The notes beneath the pieces were generated by a model. It was not told the DNA's origin, searched no databases, and worked only from the letters and a program-made list of their open reading frames with translations. From Bradyrhizobium sp. (GTDB taxonomy: Bacteria > Pseudomonadota > Alphaproteobacteria > Rhizobiales > Xanthobacteraceae), in the NCBI RefSeq assembly GCF_016219575.1, contig NZ_JACRMG010000037.1:1-64000 (forward strand): 64,000 nt of DNA, given 5' to 3'. Shown one piece after another: positions 41,164-50,796 of this stretch; within the stretch, counting starts at the first letter, position 1; every line of letters starts with the position of its first letter. Made by a program: the position numbers and the translations under genes.

Positions 41164-41661
41164 TCAGGGCGCTTTTGCGGCGGGTACCCCCAAGAATGAA
41201 TCATACAATAGGGCCGCTACCCCGGCAACGATAGCCACGTCGGCCACGTTGAATACGTACCAATTGAAGGTCTTTCCGGCGATTTCGACGTGAAACAGGG
41301 CAAAATCGACCACCGCGCCATAGGCAAAGCGGTCGATGGCATTGCCGATGGCCCCGCCGATGATGAGGCCCAGGGCGATGGTGGCGAGCATGGTCCGCGA
41401 CCAGGCCATCCAGATCGCCAGAGCAATCACGGCGGCCGCCTTCACCGCGGTCAGGATCGCCTGCGCGATCCAGCTGTCGTTCTGGAACCAGCCGAAGCTG
41501 ATGCCGACGTTCCAGGCCAGCACCAGGTCGAAGAACGGCGTGACCTGCACCGCGCCGCGCCGGCCGAGCTCGAAGACGTAGAGCAGCCAGAGCTTGCTCG
41601 CCTGGTCGAGCACGAGCGCTGCAAGCGCCGCGAGGATGCCGGCGCGGAGCGGGCGGCTCAT
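41164..41661 (-). CDS. lspA: Lipoprotein signal peptidase
   Basis: 165 residues from the ATG at 41661. Four membrane helices. Active-site motifs are present: AWNVGISFGWF (near 48-58), IGNAIDRFAYGAVVDF (near 105-120, first Asp) and YVFNVADVAIVAG (near 133-145, second Asp). LspA cuts signal peptides of diacylglycerylated prolipoproteins. It ends the ribF-ileS-lspA leftward group found in many bacteria. A palindromic repeat separates it from ileS. Confidence 0.94.
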   Translation of the reverse strand: MSRPLRAGILAALAALVLDQASKLWLLYVFELGRRGAVQVTPFFDLVLAWNVGISFGWFQNDSWIAQAILTAVKAAAVIALAIWMAWSRTMLATIALGLIIGGAIGNAIDRFAYGAVVDFALFHVEIAGKTFNWYVFNVADVAIVAGVAALLYDSFLGVPAAKAP

Positions 41662-41688
41662 GGCTGAGACGCCGTCGCAATTGGCGCT

Positions 41689-41811
41689 GTCGTCCCGGCG
41701 GAGGCCGGGACCCATACGCCGTGTCGTTCGTTGCCGGGAAGACTGCTGGTCATCTGCCTTTGTCCACTCGGAGAGCCGTGGATATGGGCCCCGGCCTTCG
41801 CCGGGGCGACG
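41689..41811. repeat. Palindromic repeat (GCCCCGGCC...GGCCGGGGCGAC type)
   Basis: CGTCCCGGCGGAGGCCGGGA...CCATACGCC on the left and GTGGATATGGGCCCCGGCC...GCCGGGGCGACG on the right. The right half is also seen at 198-240. It lies between ileS and lspA. Confidence 0.75.
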
Positions 41812-41817
41812 AAAAGA

Positions 41818-44817
41818 TCAAACCGAGACTCCCAGCGCCTTCCATTCGCGCAGCGCCAGTGCGTCACGCGGCGAGACGTCGGGATACTCCTTGTCCTCGC
41901 CGACGCTGGGCAGGATCTTCCACGACCGCGCGCATTTGGTGCCGACTGCCTGTTCGACGACGACGGCGACGCCCTTGACGTCGGGCAGCGTGAATGCACC
42001 GGCGGGCGGGGTATCGTTGGTCACCATCGCATTGGAGGTGATGCAGACCTCCGCGAGGTCCGCGTCGAACAGCGTGGCGAAGATCGCCTTGTCGGAGACA
42101 TAGACCAGCGGCGAAGCCTCCAGCGACGAGCCGATCCTCTTGGCGGCGCGCTCCAGCTCGAGCGCGCCGGTGACGACCCGGCGGACGTCGCGGATGGTCT
42201 GCCATTTTCTCGCCAGCGCATCGTCGCGGAACGAACCGAAATCCGTCGGGAACAGCGTCAGGTGCACGGAGGGTTCGGCATCCCTGCGGAACATCCGCCA
42301 GGCTTCCTCGCAGGTGAAGCTCAGCACCGGCGCCAACCATTTCAGGAGGGCGTCGCAGATGATGTCGATCGCGGTCAGCGCGGCCTTGCGCGTCAGCGAC
42401 GACGGCGGATCGCAGTACAGCGAGTCCTTGCGGATGTCGAAATAGAACGCCGACAGCTCGCTGTTCATGAAGCTCGCAAGGCTCGCCACCACCGTCTTGT
42501 AGTCGAACTCGGCATAGGCCTTGCGGATGTCGTCGGCCTGCAGCGCAAGCTGGTGCAGCATCAGCCGCTCGAGCTCCGGCATGTCCGCATGCGCTACAGC
42601 TTCGCTGCGTTTGAAGTGATGCAGCGTGCCGAGCATCCAGCGGATGGTGTTGCGCAGCTTGCGGTAGGTCTCCACCGTGTTCTTGAGGATTTCCGGGCCG
42701 ATGCGCTGGTCGTCGGTGTAGTCGCACGACGCCACCCACAGCCGCAGGATATCGGCGCCGGATTCCTTGATCACCTTCTGCGGTTCGATGGTGTTGCCGA
42801 GCGACTTCGACATCTTGCGGCCGTCCTCGGCCTGGGTGAAGCCGTGGGTCAGCACGACGTCGTAAGGCGCGCGGCCGCGGGTGCCGCAGCTCTCCAGCAG
42901 CGAGGAATGGAACCAGCCGCGGTGCTGGTCGCTGCCTTCCAGATACATCACGGTGTCTTGGCCGCCGTCGATCTTGCGCACGATGTGGCCGAGCTGCGGG
43001 AAGTTCTGACGATCCTCCAGCACGAAGGCGTGCGTGGAGCCCGAGTCGAACCAGACGTCGAGGATGTCGTCGACCTTGTTCCAGTCTTCCTTGGCACGCG
43101 AGCCCAGGAAGCGCTCGCGCGCGCCGTCGCGGTACCAGGCATCGGCGCCTTCTTCCATGAAGGCCTCGACAATGCGCTGGTTGACGACGTCATCCTGCAG
43201 GATTTCCGCCGAGCCGTCGGCCTTTTCGCGCACGAACACGGCGATCGGCACGCCCCAGGCGCGCTGGCGCGAGATCACCCAGTCCGGCCGGCTCTCGATC
43301 ATGCCATTGATGCGGTTCTGGCCCGACGGCGGCACCCATTGCGTCACCGAGATCGCGTGCAGCGCGCGGGCGCGCAGCGTATCGCCGGGCTTCACCTTGC
43401 CGTTCGTGGCGATGTCCTTGTCCATCGCGATGAACCATTGCGGCGTGTTGCGGAAGATCACCGGCTTCTTGGAACGCCAGGAATGCGGGTACTGGTGCTT
43501 CAGCCTGCCGCGCGCCAGCAGCTTGCCGGCATCGACCAGCGCCTTGATCACGGCCTCGTTGGCGTCGCCCTTCTCGCCCTTGTCGTTGATGACGCGTTTT
43601 CCCGTGAAGCCCGGTGCCTGATCGGTGAAGGCGCCGTTCTCGTCGACGGTGTAGGGGATTGCCGTGCCGATGCCGCGTGCAGCCAGCTCGCGGCCGTTCG
43701 CCATCCAGACGTCGAAGTCCTCGCGGCCGTGGCTTGGGGCGGTGTGGACGAAACCGGTGCCGGTGTCGTCGGTGACATGCTCGCCGTCGAGCAGCGGCAC
43801 CGTGAACCCGTATCCCCCGGCGAGGCCCTTCAGCGGATGCGCGCACTCGATCGCATCCATCGTGTCGGCGGGAATGTCGCGCACCTTCTCGTAGGACGTG
43901 ACGCGCGCCTGCTTGAACACGTCTGCCGCCAGCGCATCCGCCAGGATCAGGAGATCGCCGGTCTTCGCCCAATTGTCGGCGGGAGCGTCGGTGACCTTGT
44001 AGAGACCATAGGCGATCTTCGACGAGAAGCTGACCGCGCGGTTGCCGGGCAGCGTCCACGGCGTGGTGGTCCAGATCACGACCGAGGCATTGGCGAGCGC
44101 GCCGTGTGCCGGCGAGGTGACCGGGAATTTCACCCACACCATGTCGGACTGATAATCCTCGTACTCGACCTCGGCCTCGGCCAGCGCCGTCTTCTCCACC
44201 ACGCTCCACATCACCGGCTTGGAGCCGCGGTACAGCGTGCCGTTGGCGGCGAACTTCATCAGTTCGCGCGCGATCTGCGCTTCCGCCGGATAGGTCATGG
44301 TGGCGTAGGGATGGTCCCAGTCGCCTATCACGCCCAGCCGCTTGAATTCCTCGCGCTGGATGTTGAGCCAGTGGGTCGCATAGGCGCGGCATTCCTGGCG
44401 GAATTCCACCATCGCCGCGGAATTGCGGAAGTCGGGCTTCTGCTTGCCCTTGGAGCGGTAGTTCTCCTCCTCGACCTTCCACTCGATCGGCAGGCCGTGG
44501 CAGTCCCAGCCGGGCACGTAGTTGGAATCGAAGCCGAGCATCTGCTGGCTCTTGGTGACGAGATCCTTGAGGATCTTGTTCAGCGCCGTGCCGATATGGA
44601 TGTTGCCGTTGGCGTAGGGCGGGCCGTCATGCAGCACGAATTTCGGACGTCCCGCGGCCGATTTGCGCAAGCGCTCGTAGAGGCCTGTATCGTACCAGAA
44701 TTTGAGGATTTCCGGCTCGCGCTGCGGCAGCCCGGCGCGCATCGGGAAATCCGTCTGCGGCAGGAACAGGGTTTTGGAATAATCGGCGGAATCGGACTTT
44801 TGCGGCTTTTCGGACAT
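41818..44817 (-). CDS. ileS: Isoleucyl-tRNA synthetase
   Basis: 999 residues. Class I signatures: HDGPPYANGNIHIGTALN with HIGH-type HIGT (near 58), and DGRKMSKSLGN (near 640) as the KMSKS loop. The CP1 editing domain lies between (TDDTGTGFVHTAPSHGREDF). The C-terminal anticodon-binding domain follows (MLGTLHHFKR to the end). Length is usual for the alphaproteobacterial enzyme. It charges tRNA-Ile and edits valine. It lies between ribF and lspA. Confidence 0.97.
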   Translation of the reverse strand: MSEKPQKSDSADYSKTLFLPQTDFPMRAGLPQREPEILKFWYDTGLYERLRKSAAGRPKFVLHDGPPYANGNIHIGTALNKILKDLVTKSQQMLGFDSNYVPGWDCHGLPIEWKVEEENYRSKGKQKPDFRNSAAMVEFRQECRAYATHWLNIQREEFKRLGVIGDWDHPYATMTYPAEAQIARELMKFAANGTLYRGSKPVMWSVVEKTALAEAEVEYEDYQSDMVWVKFPVTSPAHGALANASVVIWTTTPWTLPGNRAVSFSSKIAYGLYKVTDAPADNWAKTGDLLILADALAADVFKQARVTSYEKVRDIPADTMDAIECAHPLKGLAGGYGFTVPLLDGEHVTDDTGTGFVHTAPSHGREDFDVWMANGRELAARGIGTAIPYTVDENGAFTDQAPGFTGKRVINDKGEKGDANEAVIKALVDAGKLLARGRLKHQYPHSWRSKKPVIFRNTPQWFIAMDKDIATNGKVKPGDTLRARALHAISVTQWVPPSGQNRINGMIESRPDWVISRQRAWGVPIAVFVREKADGSAEILQDDVVNQRIVEAFMEEGADAWYRDGARERFLGSRAKEDWNKVDDILDVWFDSGSTHAFVLEDRQNFPQLGHIVRKIDGGQDTVMYLEGSDQHRGWFHSSLLESCGTRGRAPYDVVLTHGFTQAEDGRKMSKSLGNTIEPQKVIKESGADILRLWVASCDYTDDQRIGPEILKNTVETYRKLRNTIRWMLGTLHHFKRSEAVAHADMPELERLMLHQLALQADDIRKAYAEFDYKTVVASLASFMNSELSAFYFDIRKDSLYCDPPSSLTRKAALTAIDIICDALLKWLAPVLSFTCEEAWRMFRRDAEPSVHLTLFPTDFGSFRDDALARKWQTIRDVRRVVTGALELERAAKRIGSSLEASPLVYVSDKAIFATLFDADLAEVCITSNAMVTNDTPPAGAFTLPDVKGVAVVVEQAVGTKCARSWKILPSVGEDKEYPDVSPRDALALREWKALGVSV

Positions 44818-45008
44818 GAATGCTCTGATTTGGCTCGTAGACGGCGCGGGGGACGCGATCGATCGCGGTGGAAACGAGGAAATTCCCGGTCTTGCGCCGA
44901 GCCAAAAGGCTCAGGCGGAAGCCGGGCCGCTAATCCCTATGATGCGCCGCGCGAACATGGGGCTTCCATAGCAGGGGAGGGCCGAAATCGCAAAGCCTGA
45001 CGGCTGAT

Positions 45009-45980
45009 TCAGCCAATCGTACCTAACCGGGGATAGGCCTCCGGCGCCGCCGCCAGATCGGCGCGGGCGCGGGCGGAATCCTCGTTCATCCGTGCCACCA
45101 GCGCGCCGATGCTGTCGAATTTCAGCTCGTCGCGGATGAAGGAAATGAAGGCGACGTCGAGCTCGGCGCCGTAGAGGTCGCCCGTGAAATCGAACAGGAA
45201 CACTTCGAGCAAGGGGGCGCCATTGTCGAAGGTCGGGCGGCGGCCGAAGCTCGCCACGCCATCGAAGCGTTCGGCTCCACGGCCGACCCGCACCGCGTAG
45301 ATGCCGTGCTTCAGCTCGCAGTTCTTGTCGAGGCGGATGTTGGCGGTGGGAAAGCCGAGGCCGCGGCCGCGCTTCTCGCCATGGATCACCGTGCCGGTGA
45401 CGAACCAGGGTCCGCCCAGCATGGTGGTGGCGTCGGCAATGTGCCCTTCCGCCAGCGCCATGCGGATGGCCGTGGAGGAGACCGGCCGCTCGTCGATATC
45501 GACATGGGCCTGCACGTCGACCTCGATGCCGAGCCGCGGCGCCTCGGCCACCAGCAGGCTCGGCGAGCCCACCCGGCCCTTGCCGAAATGGAAATCGTAG
45601 CCGACGGCAATCCCGCTGATGCCGAGCCGCTCGATCAGGTCATGGTGAATGAAATCTTGCGCCGAGGTTCCGGCGCGGGTCCCGTCGAAGGTCATCACCA
45701 CCGCGCCGGCAAGCCCGGTGCCGGCCAGAAGCCGCAGCTTGTTGGTCTCGGTGGTCAGGCGGAATTGCGGGCTGTTCGGGCTGAAGAAGCTGCGCGGATG
45801 CGGCTCGAAGGTCACCGCGAAGGATGGCCTGCCATGGGCTCGGCCCATCTGCAGGGCAGCCCCGATCACAGCCCGGTGGCCGAGATGGACGCCGTCGAAA
45901 TTGCCCATCGCCACCACCGCTCCCTTGGGGATAGCAGAGGCGGGCGTGGTGTCGCGGATAACGGTGAATTGGGACGGCAT
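45009..45980 (-). CDS. ribF: Bifunctional riboflavin kinase / FMN adenylyltransferase
   Basis: 323 residues. The N-terminal nucleotidyltransferase part has AVVAMGNFDGVHLGHRAVI (about 21-39) and VGYDFHFGKGRVG; the C-terminal kinase part has GTVIHGEKRGRGLGFPTANIRLD. It makes FMN and then FAD. First gene of the leftward ribF-ileS-lspA group; ileS starts about 190 bases further. A 248-base region upstream separates it from the divergent cheY-like gene. Confidence 0.95.
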   Translation of the reverse strand: MPSQFTVIRDTTPASAIPKGAVVAMGNFDGVHLGHRAVIGAALQMGRAHGRPSFAVTFEPHPRSFFSPNSPQFRLTTETNKLRLLAGTGLAGAVVMTFDGTRAGTSAQDFIHHDLIERLGISGIAVGYDFHFGKGRVGSPSLLVAEAPRLGIEVDVQAHVDIDERPVSSTAIRMALAEGHIADATTMLGGPWFVTGTVIHGEKRGRGLGFPTANIRLDKNCELKHGIYAVRVGRGAERFDGVASFGRRPTFDNGAPLLEVFLFDFTGDLYGAELDVAFISFIRDELKFDSIGALVARMNEDSARARADLAAAPEAYPRLGTIG

Positions 45981-46228
45981 TTCCGGGGATTTCTGGTCGA
46001 TTCCTGATGAATTCCCGGCTCAGCCGGGACGCGGCCGGACCGTGACTTGGCCGGGCGGCTCAAGTCAAGCGGGGGCCAAATGCGCAGCAAAACGGGTGTT
46101 CTACGGACCTTCTCGCAGAGGTCGGCTTAACGCCCTGTTTAACGCCTCGGTGCTAAGCGTTGGGGGCGGATTGCAGGTTTGGCGCGATCCGGCATGTCTG
46201 TTGTGGCGTAAAGTGTTGGGGGTAGAGG

Positions 46229-46624
46229 ATGGCGGTTGATCTTTCGATGCCGGTTCTGGTGGTGGACGATTACAGCACCATGATCCGCATCATCCGAAAT
46301 CTTCTGAAGCAGCTCGGCTTCGAGAATATCGATGATGCCAGCGACGGTTCGGCGGCGCTGAACAAGATGCGCGGCAAGAAATACGGCCTGGTGATTTCCG
46401 ACTGGAACATGGAGCCGATGACCGGCTACGACCTGTTGAAGGAAGTCCGTGCCGATCCCAATCTGGCGACGACGCCCTTCATCATGATCACGGCGGAATC
46501 CAAGACCGAAAACGTGATCGCGGCCAAGAAGGCCGGTGTGAACAATTACATCGTCAAGCCGTTCAATGCGGCGACGCTGAAGACCAAGATCGAGGCGGTC
46601 TTCCCCGACATGACGATGGCGTAA
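46229..46624 (+). CDS. CheY-like single-domain response regulator
   Basis: 131 residues, receiver domain only: Asp13-Asp14 (VVDDYS), phospho-acceptor Asp58 (VISDWN), Thr88 and Lys110 (VKPFN). Without an output domain it must act by protein contact, as CheY does on the flagellar switch. No chemotaxis genes are beside it in the window; the TipF-like gene 1 kb further (47654) is the only link to flagella. Purine-rich GGGGG before the ATG may act as a ribosome site. Confidence 0.88.
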   Translation: MAVDLSMPVLVVDDYSTMIRIIRNLLKQLGFENIDDASDGSAALNKMRGKKYGLVISDWNMEPMTGYDLLKEVRADPNLATTPFIMITAESKTENVIAAKKAGVNNYIVKPFNAATLKTKIEAVFPDMTMA

Positions 46625-46656
46625 GCCGAGATTCCAAGCGAGCTCCATCCGTTTCC

Positions 46657-46776
46657 TCATGCCCGGGCTTGTCCCGGGCATCCGCTTTATTGAGGGCCGA
46701 AAAGCAAGACGTGGATAGCCGGGATAGGCGAGCGAAAGCGACGCCGTCCTTCGGAGGGCTATGCCCGGCCATGACG
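46657..46776. repeat. Palindromic repeat (CCGGGCTTGTCCCGG type), longer copy
   Basis: TCATGCCCGGGCTTGTCCCGG on the left and TGCCCGGCCATGACG on the right, with an insertion (CGAGCGAAAGCGACGCCGTC) between ACGTGGAT and the right arm. It lies at the convergent junction between the response regulator and HAD genes. Confidence 0.8.
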
Positions 46777-46786
46777 CGGAGGGGCT

Positions 46787-47638
46787 TTACCAGCGCAATT
46801 CGCGGATCAGCGCCTTGGGCGGGTGGCCGAACAATTCCTTCACCGAAGCCGGGTCGAGCTGCTCGATGCCGGCGAATTCCTCGGCGTGGATGCCGCGGGT
46901 GACGAACAGGCAGTCGATCCCGAAGCGGTGGGCGCCGGTCAGGTCGGTGCGGACGGAATCGCCGATCGCGAGCACGTGGCGCAGCTCCGCCGGCTCGCCG
47001 CGGCGCTCCGCGGCCAGCGTCATGGCGCGCTCATAGATCGGCCGGTGGGGCTTGCCATAGAACACCACCTCGCCGCCGAGTTCGCGGTAGAGTTCGGCAA
47101 TGGCGCCGGCGCAATAGATCAGCCGGTCGCCGCGCTCCACCACGATATCGGGGTTGGCGCAGATCAGCGGCACCTTGCGCGCGAGCGCCTTTGACAGCAT
47201 CGGCCGGTAGTCCTCGGCGGATTCGGTTTCGTCGTCGAACAGGCCGGTACAGATGATGTAGTCGGCGTCCTCGAGCTCCGACATCACGGGGTCGAGCCCG
47301 CGATGGATCGAGCTGTCGCGCTCCGGGCCGACCCAGAACAGCTTCTTGCCGGGATGATCGGCCACGAAACGCCGGGTGAGATCGCCCGAACTGACGATGG
47401 CGTCATAGGTTTCGTCGGCGACGCCGAGCTTGCGCAACTGCCGCTGCACCGAGTCGGCCGGGCGCGGTGCGTTGGTGATGAGGATGACGACGCCGCCCTG
47501 CCGGCGATAGCTGTGCAGGGCCGCGCAGGCGTCCGGGAACGACTCCAGCCCGTTATGCACCACGCCCCAGATGTCGCTGAGCACGACTTCGACGCCGTCA
47601 ACGACGTCGCGCAGCCTCTCGACAAAACGGAGCGTCAT
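46787..47638 (-). CDS. HAD-superfamily hydrolase, TIGR01459 type
   Basis: 283 residues. HAD motif 1 is SDIWGVVHNG (near 21-30), motif 2 ITNAPRP (near 54), motif 3 with VVFYGKPHRPIY (near 190) and motif 4 IGDSVRTDL (near 222). The layout with a cap between motifs 2 and 3 is HAD class IIA, as in NagD. First Asp kept in the nucleophile position. The substrate (likely a phosphate ester) is unknown. No operon partner is evident apart from the following leftward gene group. Confidence 0.85.
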   Translation of the reverse strand: MTLRFVERLRDVVDGVEVVLSDIWGVVHNGLESFPDACAALHSYRRQGGVVILITNAPRPADSVQRQLRKLGVADETYDAIVSSGDLTRRFVADHPGKKLFWVGPERDSSIHRGLDPVMSELEDADYIICTGLFDDETESAEDYRPMLSKALARKVPLICANPDIVVERGDRLIYCAGAIAELYRELGGEVVFYGKPHRPIYERAMTLAAERRGEPAELRHVLAIGDSVRTDLTGAHRFGIDCLFVTRGIHAEEFAGIEQLDPASVKELFGHPPKALIRELRW

Positions 47639-47653
47639 GGCAGCGAGGGACGG

Positions 47654-49093
47654 TCAGTTCGGACCGACGGCGCGGCGCGCCAGCGCAGCGTTGCCGGTCG
47701 CGCGCGGCGGCGGATCGACGGCTGCAGTTTCGATGGGGGCCGGATTGCCGGAACCATTGGCTTCCTGTGGCTTGGTGGCGGTGGCCCCGCCGGTAGCAGA
47801 TGCCCCCTCGGGCCGCAACGGCCGCGGCGGGGCAAACAGGAACCCTTGTCCGAACCGGACGTCGAAATCGAGCAGATCGACCACGGCGCGTTCGCCCTCG
47901 ATCTTCTCGGCGATCAGATCGATGCCGAAGCGGCCGAGCAAATCGGACAGGTCGGAGGGGTGGATGTCGGAGGTCGAGCTCTGCTTGGGATCGAGCAGCA
48001 GCGAGGCCGGCACCTTGATGAAGCGCACGCCGCGGTCGGCGAGCTCGCGCGGCTCGAAACGCAGATCGGTCACGTGGTCGATCGAGAAACGGTAGCCGCG
48101 CTGCGAAAGCGCGGCGAGATTTTCCGTCTCCGCCGGGCCGAGCTTGCGCAGCGTCTCCTGCTTGAATTCGAGTACGAAAGAGGGCGCGAGCGCCCGGTTG
48201 GCTTCGAGGAAATCGAGGCACTGGGCGAAATTGGTCGGATTGGTCAGCGTGGTCGCCGAGACGTTGCAGAACACGCCGACTTCCTTGTTGCGCACCATCA
48301 GGCGCCGCAGCACCTGCACGCAGCGCAACATCACGGCGTGATCGATGCGGCCGATCAGGCCGGCGCTCTCGGCCGTGGCGATGAAATCTTCCGCGACGAG
48401 AACGTGATCCTTGTCGTCGCGCAGCCGGGTCACCGCCTCGTAGTAGCGCACCTTGCGCTGCGGCAGCGTCACCATCGGTTGCAGATAGATATCGAGCCGG
48501 TTCTCCTCGATCGCGTTCTTTATCGCGCCGATCAGCTGCGTCTGACTGCGGGAAGGTGCAGCCGATGCGGTGGGGGTGGGCGCGGGCGTAGGCGGCGCTT
48601 CAGTGATCGTGACGGCGTGGGCGGCCTCCGGTGCATCCCTTTGCTCAGCCTCGGGCCGGCTCGGAGGCGTCGGCGCGGCCGGAGGGCCGGCGGCCAGCAT
48701 CTCTTCATGGGTCGCAACCGTCGTCGCGAGTTGCTTGACCAGCACGCCGAGTTCGTTGATCTCGCCGATTACGCCCTGCATGCGGTCGGCACTGGCGGAA
48801 TTGGCCGAAACCACCTTGCCCTCGATGACGGAGAGCCGGCGGCCGAACTCGGCGACCTGGCGCGCAAGGTCGGCGGTACCGCGGGAGAGGTCGGCGATCT
48901 GGCCGCCGACATCGGTGCGGTCGCGCAGCCGCATGGAGACGGCATTGTAGAGGATGAGGAAGGTCAGCGCGGTCAGCGCCACCAGCGCGGATTCATATCC
49001 GCTGATGCCGGCCCAGGAATACAGCACGAGGCCGAGCGAGGCGGCGACCAGCACCATGCAGACGGCGATGAAGATCGTGGAAATACGGATCAT
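47654..49093 (-). CDS. TipF-like membrane protein with a degenerate EAL domain
   Basis: 479 residues. Two transmembrane helices (about 5-25 and 35-53), a coiled-coil (about 65-133), a Pro/Ala/Glu linker (about 135-183), then an EAL-like domain (about 185-430). The EAL signature reads YEAVTRLR (Glu219), Asn277 and Glu309 are kept, but the second Asp of the DDFG loop is His340 (SIDHVTD); Lys360 is kept. This layout matches TipF of Caulobacter, a c-di-GMP-binding factor that positions flagella. Phosphodiesterase activity is doubtful. The TipF assignment rests on architecture. Confidence 0.75.
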   Translation of the reverse strand: MIRISTIFIAVCMVLVAASLGLVLYSWAGISGYESALVALTALTFLILYNAVSMRLRDRTDVGGQIADLSRGTADLARQVAEFGRRLSVIEGKVVSANSASADRMQGVIGEINELGVLVKQLATTVATHEEMLAAGPPAAPTPPSRPEAEQRDAPEAAHAVTITEAPPTPAPTPTASAAPSRSQTQLIGAIKNAIEENRLDIYLQPMVTLPQRKVRYYEAVTRLRDDKDHVLVAEDFIATAESAGLIGRIDHAVMLRCVQVLRRLMVRNKEVGVFCNVSATTLTNPTNFAQCLDFLEANRALAPSFVLEFKQETLRKLGPAETENLAALSQRGYRFSIDHVTDLRFEPRELADRGVRFIKVPASLLLDPKQSSTSDIHPSDLSDLLGRFGIDLIAEKIEGERAVVDLLDFDVRFGQGFLFAPPRPLRPEGASATGGATATKPQEANGSGNPAPIETAAVDPPPRATGNAALARRAVGPN

Positions 49094-49300
49094 TGTGCGC
49101 GCATCGCCTTCATGTCCGGAACGCCCCGATGCGAGAAAACACGGAATCCTTCAGGCATGGTCTCGTATGCGCTCCCCACGGCGGGAGCAAGCTTAGCACC
49201 ATTGTTGATTCGAGGGGATAGAAGCTTCGGCCGGGACCGGTTGCCGGCGACCCGAAGCGCCCGCCTGCGCAGGCCGGTTCCGGGAAGCGGGCCTGGAGGC

Positions 49301-49323
49301 CGGGCCGGAAGGGGTCCGGCCCG
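49301..49323 (-). terminator. Hairpin after the aminotransferase gene
   Basis: CGGGCCGGA (49301-49309) and TCCGGCCCG (49315-49323) form a perfect nine-base stem with loop AGGGG, starting 15 bases past the stop. No T-run follows in the leftward direction, so it is a weak call. Confidence 0.45.
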
Positions 49324-49337
49324 GTCCGCCGGTCGTT

Positions 49338-50684
49338 CTACGCGACCGCGCGGATGACCTTGCCGACCTTGTCGACGATCTCGCCGATCTGGTCCTCGGT
49401 GACGATCAAAGGCGGCGTCAGCGCCAGCGTGTCGCCGACGGCGCGCAACATGATGTCATGGTCGTGGAAGGCGCTGTTGAGCCCGGCGAAGCCGCGCTTG
49501 CCCACCCCGTCCGCCTGCGGCGCCAGGTCGATGCCGGCGGTCAGGCCCACGGTGCGGATGTCGAGCACATTTGGCTGGTTCTTGAGCGACATGATGGCGT
49601 CGGCGAATTTCGGCTCGAGCTTGTTGGATCGCTCGAACAGCTTCTCGTCGCGATAGATGTCGAGCGTGGCCAGCCCCGCCGCACAGGCCAGCGGATGCGC
49701 CGAATAGGTGTAGCCATGGGTCAATTCGACCATGTGCTCCGGCCCGGTCATGAAGGCGTCGTGGATGGTGTCGCGCACCAGCACGCCACCCATTGGGGCT
49801 GCGCCATTGGTGACGCCCTTGGCAAAGGTGAGCATGTCCGGCAGCACGCCGTAGCGCTCGGCGGCAAAGGCAAAGCCGAGCCGGCCGAAGCCTGTGATGA
49901 CCTCGTCGAAGATCAGCAGGATGCCGTGCTTCTGGGTGATCTCGCGCAGCCGCTTGAGATAGCCCTTCGGCGCGGCCAGCACGCCGGTCGACCCCGCCAT
50001 CGGCTCGACGATGACGGCGGCAATGGTGTTGGCGCCGTGCAGATTGACGAGATCCTCCAGCGCATCGGCGAAATGCGCGCCGTATTCCGGCTCGCCCTTG
50101 GTGAAGGCCTGCTTCTCGCGGTCATAGGTCGCCGGCAGATGGTCGACGCCGGCAAGCAGCGAACCGAAGATCTTGCGGTTGCCCACGATGCCGCCGACGG
50201 AGGTGCCGCCGAAGCCGACGCCGTGATAGCCGCGGACGCGGCCGATCAGGCGCGACCGGGCGCCCTGGCCGTTGATCTGGTGATAGGCCAGCGCGATCTT
50301 CAGCGCGGTATCGGCCGCTTCCGAGCCGGAGTTGCAGAAGAACACGTGGTCGAGGCCCTTGGGCGCAAGATCGGCGATGCGGCTTGCCAGTTCGAACGCC
50401 TGCGGGATGCCGAACTGGAACGGCGGCGCGTAATCCAGCGTCGCGGCCATCTTGCCGATGGCGTCCGATATCTGGGTGCGGCCGTGGCCGGCATTGGTGC
50501 ACCACATGCCGGCGGCGCCGTCGATCAGCTTGCGGCCGTCGACGGTGATGTAGTGCATGTCCTTGGCGCCGGCGAGCAGCCGCGGCGCCTTCTTGAAGGC
50601 GCGGTTGGCCGTGAACGGCATCCAGTGCGCGGCAAGGTCGTTGGGAACGTTGACGGGGGACTTGGTGGGGCTCTTGTCCAGCAT
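49338..50684 (-). CDS. Class III aminotransferase (omega-amino acid : pyruvate type)
   Basis: 448 residues from the ATG at 50684 (MLDKSPTKSPVN); AGAGGCC precedes it. PLP-enzyme segments: FFCNSGSEAADTALKIA, LLIFDEVITGFGRLG, and LTFAKGVTNGAAPMGG with the PLP-binding Lys. N-terminal HWMPFTANRAFKKAPR is typical of the beta-alanine/omega-amino acid : pyruvate group. It moves an amino group from an omega-amino acid to pyruvate. The exact donor cannot be read from sequence. The longer frame to 51257 overlaps prmB in antiphase and is not coding. Confidence 0.9.
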   Translation of the reverse strand: MLDKSPTKSPVNVPNDLAAHWMPFTANRAFKKAPRLLAGAKDMHYITVDGRKLIDGAAGMWCTNAGHGRTQISDAIGKMAATLDYAPPFQFGIPQAFELASRIADLAPKGLDHVFFCNSGSEAADTALKIALAYHQINGQGARSRLIGRVRGYHGVGFGGTSVGGIVGNRKIFGSLLAGVDHLPATYDREKQAFTKGEPEYGAHFADALEDLVNLHGANTIAAVIVEPMAGSTGVLAAPKGYLKRLREITQKHGILLIFDEVITGFGRLGFAFAAERYGVLPDMLTFAKGVTNGAAPMGGVLVRDTIHDAFMTGPEHMVELTHGYTYSAHPLACAAGLATLDIYRDEKLFERSNKLEPKFADAIMSLKNQPNVLDIRTVGLTAGIDLAPQADGVGKRGFAGLNSAFHDHDIMLRAVGDTLALTPPLIVTEDQIGEIVDKVGKVIRAVA

Positions 50685-50796
50685 GGGAGGCCTCTTTTCA
50701 AAATGTCGGGGCGCGACGGCTCGGGTGTGGAGGCTACCAGCTTCGCCGCGACGGGGGAATCCAAACGGTCGTGATATTTCCGCGCAAGCAGGCTGA

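Noticed and set aside
41731..45000. A 1089-codon rightward open frame
   Set aside because: It runs antisense through the whole of ileS, which has all synthetase motifs. High GC makes long antisense frames common.
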